Assembly (NCBI RefSeq): GCF_036373705.1
Contig: NC_089851.1
Location: 2,945,920-3,009,919 of the forward strand
DNA from: Amia ocellicauda
Taxonomy: Eukaryota > Chordata > Actinopteri > Amiiformes > Amiidae
Reading direction: 5' to 3'
Length of the DNA stretch: 64,000 nt
Shown: piece by piece, positions 38,801 through 49,787 of the stretch
Layout of the letters: each line of letters begins with the position of its first letter
Numbering within the stretch: the first letter of the stretch is position 1
The notes under the pieces: model-generated
The model's input: the letters and a program-made list of their open reading frames with translations, nothing else
Databases searched by the model: none
What the model was told of the DNA's origin: nothing
Position numbers and translations under genes: made by a program

Positions 38801-41800
38801 CAGTCCTGAACCTCAATGTTCTGCATGTCTCTGTCTCTCTCTGTCTCCACAGATCTGGGGCCAGAGGGGGTTTCCAGTGTGCCGGTCAAGAAATGGTATG
38901 AGATCGAGTTCAGCCCGACCACCTTCCGCAAGAGGAGCTTCACAACAGAAGCATTTGATGTTCCTCCGTGTAGGTGAGTCTCAGAGTCCCCACCAGGTCC
39001 CTAGAAAACACAGAGGAACTGCAGCAATGTGGCTTCACTGGATGTGCTGTCAGTCGGACGTGGAACGGGGATAGATAAATGTTTTAAGATCCCTTACACT
39101 GTGTCTGGGTTAGCAAATCAAGTATCAAAGTCTTTTAACGTTTTAACCAGATTTCCAAGCCACTACCCTCCAGTGCTACACACACTGCCTTCCAGGATGG
39201 GGTTGAATGCCTTTTCTTTCCTTTGACCCTCAGAAGTGAGTACAGGGTAGCAGAGCTCGTCCCAGATGTGCGAGAGGGGGTGTCCTGGGACTTCAGGAGA
39301 GAGGTGGAAGTGGAAACCCGGGAGCAGTCCTACTTCTATGTCACTGGAGAGGAGGACACAGGTACAGCCACCTTCCCTGGCATATTATATATAAGAATAT
39401 ATTATGTATTAAAGCATAAATACATTTATAAGGACCTGTATCGGGAGGGCTTGGGTGTAAATCTAGGCTGATCTCCAATAAAAGTTCAGCTGTACAAATG
39501 GGTTCCATGTGCGTCGCTTTGGATTAAAGCAAAAGCCTTCTAGACTTAAACTAAGTCTCAGGATCCACATGTGACATACACGTCACACACAGAGGCCTGG
39601 CACATTGGGAAAATATACTTCTGTCAAGCCTGCTCAATAATAATAATAATTATAATAACCCTTTGCAGAAGGCCCTCCCTACATTCAGGAGACCGTGGAA
39701 GACCTCCAGGTCCAGATGGGTGCAGCAGCCACCTTCAGCACGCTCATCACCGGACGCCCTGCCCCAGCCGTCTCCTGGTACAAGGTACTCCCGGCCTGGT
39801 GATCGGTCTGCTATTAGATGTTGAGCCAAATGTGTTCATGCTTTGCCTGAGCAGTGCAGCGCTTTCTTCGCTCAGAGAGAGACCCGTGTTGTGTTCTATG
39901 TTGTGTCTGGAGGACGGAGAGCTGCTGTCAGCCAGTGAGAGGATCGTCCTGGAGCAGCAGGGAGCCCGGTTCTGCCTCACAGTGGTCCAGGCAGAGACGA
40001 GGGACGGCGGCATCTATACCTGCACGGCCAGGAATGCCTGGGGGGAGGCATCCTGCAAGGCTGAGCTCGCCATGGAGAAAGGTAGGGCCCAGCTGTCTGT
40101 CTCTGTCCTCCTGGACATCGTGGGCTGCCTCTGTATTGTCCGGTGTGTTACTTTGAAACTCCAGCTCACCCCCCCGTGGTTGCCCACAGGAGCTGAGGAT
40201 GATGACCAGGGCCGTGAGAGAGCGCTGGGGAGGAGCGGGCGGCTGCACTCGCTGTACGAGGTCCACGAGGAGATTGGGAGGTACTGTGCGCCTGGATCTC
40301 CGCAGATCAATGATGCTCACTCGTGCTCTGCTGTATGTCACTCCAGCCGGGCTCCAGATCACTCAAGCGAACCAATGTATGAAATAGCCAGTTTCAATGA
40401 CCTCTTGCCTTGAGGTTGCCTTTAAGACCTGCAGGGAATGGGTCTCTCCCAGACCAGAACCGAGTGTCACTAGAGCAGGATTTCATCCTCAGGAAAATGC
40501 CCTTTAGAAAAGCTGTTATGATTGGCTGTTGGTTGTCTTTTAGCTGATATTTCCCCCCTTCTCTTAATTAAGGGAAGATAACAATCTAAAACTGTCTCAT
40601 AGCTTTATCTGAATTAGAATTGGAAGGGGATTTGCATAGAAGCATAGAAATAGAAGCAACTATTTGTTCATATATGGGCTCTGCTTAAGACGTGCTTTGG
40701 ATGGCAAGACGAGAATCCCTTGTGTTTTTGTGTGTGGCTAATTTCACTTCTTCGTCGCTTCTTCCTGGATTCCTAACACTGTGTGGTGTGTGTGGGTGTC
40801 TGTGTCTTGTCTGTGTCTGTGTCTGTGTGTGTGTGTGTGTGTAGCTCAGGGAGCAGCGGCTGTGTAAGCTCTCTCCTTGGCGTCTGCAGGGGCTGCTTTA
40901 GCTACGTGAAGCGAGTGACCCACAAAGGGAGCGGGGAGGCCGCCGCCGCCAAGTTCATCCCCCTGCGGAGGGGCACCAAGACCCAGGCCTTCCAGGAGAG
41001 GGCCCTGCTGTCCCAGCTCAGCCACCACAGAGTGGTCTGTCTGCTGGGGGCCTTCTACACGCGGAGGACCCTTGTCCTGGTCACTGATCTGTATCCTGAC
41101 TATGGGTTCATCAAATCTGTGACGAGTAACTGCCTCTGAAGGAGGTGGCTTTCCAGTCACAGGCTCTCTTGACTTCTCTGCTGTATCCCGGAGGTTTGCA
41201 CAGCGATACAAGAAGGAGGCAGGAGTGTCAATGTTTGGGATAGGCTTCATTGCGCCACTTATTGTGCCCTTCTGTAAACTAATTTGTTGTGTAGACGCAG
41301 TACTGAGGTGTCAGGGTTATGCATGCTACGCGGCACTTCTCAGTTGCCTGTGACAGAGTTTTAAGTGTATTTATTGTAACGTGAGGGTCTCTTGGTTGCC
41401 TGTGTTTGGAGGACAGTAGAGCTTCTTTTGTTATTGGTTTTGATGCATTAAACATTTGTCAGTTAAATTCAAAAATATGAAAATCCAGGGACAATGTTAG
41501 GTAATATATATGGAACTGCATGGAAGTCGCTAAAGTCAAGGCTTTGATTGTCCCAGTTTTGTGAAACGTGGGAGAAGGACCAGTGGCTCTTTGGTTGCTT
41601 CTTTAACAGTTTCCACTAGATGCTCCAGCCAAGGGCTTCTCGAGCATCTACTGTCACAGGGATCTGTCCCAGAGAGTGAGGTGAGATAAAGGTCAGACGT
41701 CATTGTGGATTCAGTGTGCTGATGCAAGCTGATAATGCTGATTATTATTATTATTATTACTATCAGGTTCGGATGTACATTAAACAAATCTTAGAAGGCC

Positions 41801-43024
41801 TTGATTATATCCACGGGAGGAACATTCTGCACCTGGACATCAAGGTGAGTTCAGTGCTCTGTTCTCTGACAGCTGCTGTAATTTAGTAGGAATTGGTTCT
41901 TTACAGCTGGTTCTGTTATGATTTTAACACAATTTTCAGTTTTGGATTGGTAATAATGCTGTTAATGGACCCTAGTGCCGTGCAGGCTTGTGTAGTTTGT
42001 TCTGCCCTTGTGTTTTCATTTTAGTCAACTTTCTACTAATCATCCGATTAAATCGTGTTGCTTTTTTCTCCCCTTCAGCCAGCCAACATCCTCATGGCCC
42101 TGCCCGAGAGAGATGGGGTCAAGATCTGTGATTTCGGTTTTGCTCAAGAGATCGACGTGGCCAAACCTCAGTACAGCAGGTTTGGGACCCCCGAGTTCGT
42201 GGCCCCCGAGGTCGTGTGCCAAGGCCTGGTTTCCAAGGCAACGGACATCTGGTACGTTGGGGGTCCTTCCGACGGGGCGCGGAAATCCGTCCACGAGAGA
42301 TTAACAGCACAGAAAAACACGAAATCTGAGTCAACATTTCTGCAAAGCTGCATTTTTGTGTGTGTGCAAAATTGTTAATTACTTGTTTGTGTTATATATG
42401 TAAAAATACAGCTGTACGTTGCTATTTTTGATGATGTCACAAAAAGCTTTTAATTAAAAGCATTGCAATTGGGTTATTTGATATCTAAAATTCAAGCTGC
42501 ATGAGAGGACTACTCGGTTATACAGAGGAGTTTAGAATGAGAGTGACCAAGGTGGCGACTGAGGATTGAAGGAAGAAAAGCTGCTTCCATTTAATCAGCA
42601 CTCTCAGGGAATTAAAGGTACTTCACTGGGGAAGAGATGCCAGGGATCAGAGGAACACCTTGAACACAATCGTGTTTTGTTGGTATTGTTCAGCACTAAT
42701 CAACCACATAGCCCTACAATTGCATTGTTCACCTGATCTGGAAAAACTTGAAAATTGATGCACATTGAAATCAGTCATCGTCCAACTCTTCTAAATGAAT
42801 CCAGTCAAGTCACTGACTTGTTTCATGTAGCTTTATTCCACAGTTATTGCACCAAAGCAAACAATGTTTCCAATTTATTATTAACTTTTAAAATATGCAA
42901 CACATGTTGGCCTGAATAAGGGCGTCTGCTAAGAAATAAATACTTGGTAGTGTTTTGGATGTCTTCATTCCCCGAATTTTACAAATTCTAACATCTCTCT
43001 GAGAGTGAATTCAACACTCTGACC

Positions 43025-43056
<32 letters not shown>

Positions 43057-46000
43057 TAATTGGATTGCGGACAAAATAAAATGAATACGTAAAATACATA
43101 GAAATAACATATTTGTCATATTTGGGAATCTGAGTGAATTACTGAGAGAGTAATACTTGTGTTCCTCTGCACATAGTGATTTTAAAACCAAAATATTATG
43201 TATTCATCTCTCTACAGGTCCCTTGGTGTCTTGTCTTTCCTGTGGTAAGTACAGTTTTAAATTAGCTTTTGATTGTTAAAGCACAGCTGTTCTTCAGTGT
43301 GAGGCTCCAGATGAGCCCGGGGAGTAACTGTGCATGTCCCTTCACGCTGCTCTTTGGCCCTGGCAGTCTGACAGGCGGCTGTCCCTTCTCTGGGGAGAAC
43401 GACCGTGCCACCTTGCTGAGTGTCCAGGGGGGCCGTGTGGCCTGGGACGCCCCTGACGTCACCTGCAGAAGCGGGGAGTCGCGGGACTTCCTCCAGAGCA
43501 TCATACAACTGTCTGCAGAGTAAGTGGCCCCCAGCTCCCTGAGACCCTTATTGCACTGTCCACTTTGCATCTACTCTCTGTCTAAAACAGCATTCCTTTA
43601 GTCATGCCAGTCGAGGCCAAAATGAAATCTGTTTACTACATACGTCTGTTGGTGTTGTCTGAAGTCCTGAACACCATTTTGTGAAAGTCTACTGTTACGT
43701 GAACCCTAGTACTGGGGTCTCGTTGGTCATTGGAGCCAACCTGTTTGGACAGAGAGAGCAGGGGTGCAGCTCTTAATTCTTTTGTCTTTCAGGAAGCGTC
43801 CGACTGCTTCCGAGTGCTTGGGGCATAACTGGTTTCAGGTAAAGTTAAATATATAATAATAAACATACATGTGTGCCTGTTCTGTATTTATTAAATACGT
43901 ACATTTAATAATTTAATGCTAGAAAAAATATTGAATTATATAAAAACTCATGGAGCTAGTTCTCAAAAGCTCTGACTGAAATGGTGTCACCAGCATAGGA
44001 AGATTTCTTATTCAGGAAACGGTAAAACAAAAAAAGTTTTCTTTAAAATATAATAAAATATGCTGCAAAATAACTAACTTGTTCTTTGACTGTTTATTTT
44101 TATTTTATGCAAGCTGGTTCTCCCAGATGCTGAATTAATCAATACAAAGAAGTTGAAATTCTTTGTATCCAGGAGCAAATGGCAGGTAATGTGGAGTCAT
44201 TTTACTTCAAATGTGAAAAGCATAACCTGATGTTTCGCTGTCCGTTAGGGACTCTTAATTCCACTCCTCGAGTTCCTGAGTCCAGAAGGTTGTGTGGGTC
44301 TCCTTCACTGATTTCCTGAGGACCCATGCAACAGTACATGATAGTGATCGTATTCATATATATAGCATGCATATCTTTTGTCCATATATCTGTCATGTTC
44401 TCTGTGACGTAGTTACCCCAGGCAGCGTTCGCTTTGTAGGATCATGGCCCAGATCAAATCGTAACCACTAATGACAGTGTTTGACAGAGAACTTGTTCTT
44501 ATACCTAAAGGAAGTGGGTGAAAGTTTTTATTTAGGACAGGCCCTTCTCACATGGTCCTTATTGGACAGCAGAACCATTTAAGCAGTGGCTATCTGAGTG
44601 AGTGGACGGGCTGCAGCTGGCTCTGACCCGGTGCCGTTTCTCTGCAGCGCTCGCTCATGTGCTATGGATCTGTGCTGGCGATGAGGTCCATCGCCGAGCT
44701 CCTGGCTGGTGTTCCCAAGGACACCTCTCTGACCATCACCCGGGACCAGCAGGAGCACAGCAGCTCCTCGCCCAGCAGCGCATCCTCTTCTGATTACGAA
44801 GACGTCTCCCAGCAAGGAGAGACGCTCTCCTTGGGGGGCCCCGAAGCCCTGGCTGCAACTCGGCAACTGGGCCCTGTGTGGGACTGGCAGGAGAAGGGCA
44901 CACAAGAAAGTGGAGAAGGGGTACGAGTGGATGCACGTGCAGAGCTTTCCACATCCAGCGCCTCCGCAGGGGTTCTGGGCAAAGGACCAGAGAAGGAGCG
45001 TTCTGAGTGGGTCCCGCCGAGACTGGCAGCAGCCGAGCTGGGCAGCATTAGCAGTGAGTTCCGGCTCACGGTTTGTAAAGCGGAGGTGGCAGATACGCCA
45101 GACTCCTGGGTGAAGTCAACGGAGACCCCTGGCCGACTGAGTCGTGAGGGCTCTGCAGACAGCTCTGTGTCCTTGTGCGTCTCAGAGGATGAGAGCACCG
45201 GCTCGTCCAGCGGGCGCATCCCTCGTGAGAGTGTCATCAAGAGCACGTTCTACAGCAGCTCCTCCGAACTGTCCCCTCTGTCTGCCCGACGTCTCCTGCT
45301 ACAGGGGAAGAAATTCATGAAGAGGCACGAGAGGACGAGAAAGCACCTGCTGACATCTGGGCTCTCCAGCAGACTGAGAGAGCCCCTCCTGGAACATGCG
45401 GAGGACAACCAGAATGAGACGGACGACAGCAGGAACCAGGGGAGTGACCAGCTGGTTATGGCTAAGTCAAGTTCTTTTGATAGTGGAGTCAGAGTCTCCT
45501 CTTACGATGTAGCTAAGAAAAGACGGAGCAGGTCCTTGGACGAATACAAGACGAGAACACCAACACCGTCCGATTTGATAGAAGCGGGAGAAGATATTGA
45601 AGGACCTGAAGATTTTAGTTCCAAGGATGTTTTGGAAGTTGAAATGCAGATTAAACCTGTAGATATTCTACCTGAAGGAGTAGCAGGGACCACTCAGGAA
45701 GAAACAGTAGATGAAGAGGCAGAGCTGGCAGAGGTGGCCTCACTTGAAGTGCTAACCCGAGGGGAAGAGAGAGCGCAACGTTCAGAGGTCACCCCTGAGA
45801 AGACCGCAGAGGAAGAGACTTCAGATGAAAGCAAGATGGAAGCTGCCATTCTAGAGTGCATCCTGAGTGAAATGGTTTGCCTCTCTGAAGAAATTAATGT
45901 TATCACTGCTTCCAAATCGGCTCCAGAAAGACTTGATATTGCAGGAGCCTCCCCCACAGCAGAGACTGCGATACCTGAGGAATGTTCTCCAACGGTTAGT

Positions 46001-49000
46001 GATTCACAGTTGTTTGTAGACGAGCCCTTAGAGCTGAAGCCCATATTTGTGGAGTCCACCACACCAATGTCTGCCGTCCAGGAGGTTTCAGAGTTACTAA
46101 CTTCACAGTATGGTCTTTCGCAGTTTGAGAGACCCCAGAGCTTTCACCTGTCTTTCAAGGCTCTGGAAAGATTAGAACTGGAAAACAAAACCCATTTCCC
46201 AAAGCTGCATATAACAAGATCTGAAAGTGGGATCAGAAAATACAGTGATCCTGCTCTCCCGCCTCTGGGTGCAGAACCAGTGGAAAGTCGTTCTCACAGC
46301 GCCACGTGTGAACCTTTCACTTCCGCAGAGCCGTGCGGCTTTGAATTGGCTTCACAGTATTCTTTGACTGAACTGGAGGCTCTGGCTGGTCCAGAAGAGT
46401 CTTACTACCACAAGGCAGAGTCACCCCAAGAGCTCTTTCTAGGCCACCGCCCTGAGGAAGAGTATGACCGCCTCGATGTGCACATGCCGGAGGACGCGTC
46501 AGCCCAGGCTTCCCCGTATGTTTACCTGGAGGCTTCAGAGGCGGAACTGGAGCCAGAACTTCTGGACCTCCTGGAGGAAGTGCACATGTATGAGAACCTT
46601 CAGTTGGCGCAGGCTGAATGGTCTGAAAGCGACATCAGAATCCCGGGTGAGGACACTCCCTTCCCAGTGAAGTCTGCGTCTTCAGTGGAAGTTTCTCGGG
46701 GAGAACCACACGAATCCTTCAGGGAGCGAGTGCACCGACCTGCCTCAGCCCCGGAGTCCAAACGCCAGCCCAATAAATCGGGAAAATACGGCCTGTTAAG
46801 ATTCTTCCGAAAACATGCGTCGACGGACCAACCGTCCACGTCGGCCGTGAAGGCACCGCAGAAGGAAACTCCAGAGGAGAAGTGGGGCGACTCGGCAGCA
46901 CAGCATCAGCAGCACCAAAGAGCGCCAGATTCAAGCTTAACGAAGAAGGTGAAGGCCTCGGTTTCCAGCATCTCCAAGGCTGTCTGGGGGAGGCAGGCCA
47001 GCGAGAAAGAGAAGAAGGAAGGTGAGTTGCTTTGGTTGCGCCAAAAAATACTGCCAATTTCTGTGAACCATGCTAATACCACATGCCATATAACATGTAA
47101 TGCTTATGACTTAGCAGTTGATTCCTGGAGTACTGCATGTGAATTTTGTATTAAAAATGTTTATTTAATAAGAAAGATGCCTCTACCCCCCCGCCCCCCA
47201 AAAAAACAACAGCTGATACAGAATGTGTGTGCTTTACTACATTCCCTCCTTTGTGAAAGCTTTAGCTATTCTCCACTCACACGTGTAGATGCTTTTAAAT
47301 GTGCCTGACTTTGCATTGTAGAATGATATAACTGCATCATTCTTATAATTTACATCCACTTCATATCAGTGGAGAACCACCGGCTGTTTCGGTCCACGGC
47401 GTAACGCTCACAGACCGATCCTGAGTATGTTGCTACATTCGGTACACATGTGAAACGAGTTCAGATACAGGCGCAGAGCTCAGGACTGTGGCTTCGTCCC
47501 CTAGCAGGAGAGACAGCTGCAGGGGATCAGTCCAGTCCCGAGTCCCCGACAGAGTCGAGTTGTGTAACCGCGGGATCTCTGAAGAAGAAGAGTGGTCTGT
47601 TCTCCTTCAAACTGCCCAGCTTCAAGAGGAGCAAAGGTGAGAATCCTTGCCGGGGGAATGAGAAGGATTCCCTGATGAAAGAGCGATTGCTGCTGCCCCA
47701 CTGCTGCATTAACTATTGTTCCAATAATAATAAATAAATAAAACAGGGCTGTGTGTGTTTGGTTTAAATTTGCTTATAATCTTGTGAAGGGAGAATGTGT
47801 CTTGCATTGGCTTCTTTGCAGGAGAGCTGTATCACTGTGCTGCAATCAAACTAAACTCTAATCTCACATCCCTTCTGACTAATTTATGTTGATTTACTTT
47901 TTTTTCCCCAAGTATTTGAAGATCCTTCTTGTAGTGACTGATATGAGTTTGTGAAGTTCACTGATACAAGCCCAGCTCTATATTTCTGCACTGTAAACCC
48001 CCTCTAATGTCTGCAGATCCCTGAGTATAAACACCAGCAGGCCTTCATAAGAAAAACACACAAAAGGATGCCATGTACATATTTATAAATTCTAAATGTG
48101 GAGCAGGAATCTGGACGAGTCTGGCACGGGGTTTATTTGGCTCTGCTGGCAATTGCTGAAACAAGTTCGGCGAGATGGTAATGCAGTGGATTAACCATTC
48201 CCAGCCAAGCGAGGCCACGCCTTTCTCAGGCGAATCTCTGCAATCTGGTAGAAAGTAGTGCGGGAGTAGGCAACATCACACATGCTCTGACGACGTCCTG
48301 TGTGTTTCCTGTCCTCATAGAACCCGTGTTCTTGGAGGAGCTCCCAGACCAGGCGGTGTCCCTAGGCCAGTCGGTCTTGCTGTCCTGTCGGCTCGCGGGA
48401 CACCCACCCCCTGACGTGCGCTGGTATAAAGGTGACTCCTCTCATTGTGATCTGTGCGTTGGCGTCTCTATCTCCTGGGGGCTGGTGTGCTTCTTGTCAC
48501 ATCCCTAAGCGAATTGTTCTCGTGTGGGATGTGTGTGCCAAGCAGACACTTTGTCAAAAGGCAGTTGACCCCATTTTAGTTTGGCACATCTCTGAATCTC
48601 ATCAGCCCTGCAGTTCAGCCAGACACGAACAACGGAGACCTTTACTGTTGCAATATGGTAACAATAAAGTATCTGTATTATGACTAGAACAGGGAAGGGG
48701 GACCGCAGGTCCCGAGGGTACAATTCCTGCAAGTGTTTGATGTACCTTTCAATTTGCCACCAATTAATACCTGGAAATCAGCTTATTCAGATAATGTGAT
48801 TTAGAGTGAAGGCACACAGCTCTGGAAGCCTGCAGTGGCCCGTCCCCGCTCTAGCAGGATGCTGACCAAGCCGTTGTCCTCGGCATGCTTCTCTCTCTTC
48901 CCCAGAGGGCCGTCAGATCCAGAGCAATGGCCGTATCTGTATGTCGGTGAAGGACAGGGAATCGCACTCTCTCGTCATCAGCTCGGCTCGGGAGGAGGAC

Positions 49001-49740
49001 CTGGGGAGCTACCGCTGCGTGGCCAGCAACGCCCTGGGCCAGGCCTCCAGCTCCTGCACGCTCATCGTGTCGGGTGAGACCCTCCAGCAGCGCTCACCTG
49101 ACTTCCTGTCAGGTTGTGCCGCTAGACACTGGACAGAAGTGGGACAATGTCACTGATTAGAATTATTGTGGTAAATAAGTCAGTTAATGCAGAATTGGAA
49201 AGATATGTTCTTGAACAAACCTTATACTATACATTTTTACTGTCCACTTGTTAGTTGTGCTGAGATGCACAGTGTTAATGAATAGATCTGGGGAAGGTGT
49301 GGGGCTGACGTTGAGCAGGGCTTTGCTACTGTCTGGAAACAATGGAGAAATCATTTCCTAACGAGCACATGACCTCAGACTGGGCGCTCCGTCTGTCAAT
49401 CTGTCCACAGCTCTGGGTCTGAGCACCGGCTCCAGCCTCCCAAAAATAAAAATATACACGCTATTTCGAGAAGTCACAAGGAGTTTCACCGAGTAATAGC
49501 ACAAGCAGGGTCTGGAAACCGTGCTGCTGACAAGGCTGTCTGCGTGGGTGGCGTGCCATGGGTCTCAACCCCCGACACTCGCCAAGGGGCTCAAACATAT
49601 GACCCACCAGGCACTCAGGGCAGCTGGAATGCTACTGTCCCACAATCATTGTGCTCCTTGACACTGCAGGGGATGTCTTGGCAGTCTTTCAACTAATAGA
49701 GAACAGGAAGAGAGAGCGAGAGAAGATAGGAGAGAGAGAG

Positions 49741-49787
<47 letters not shown>

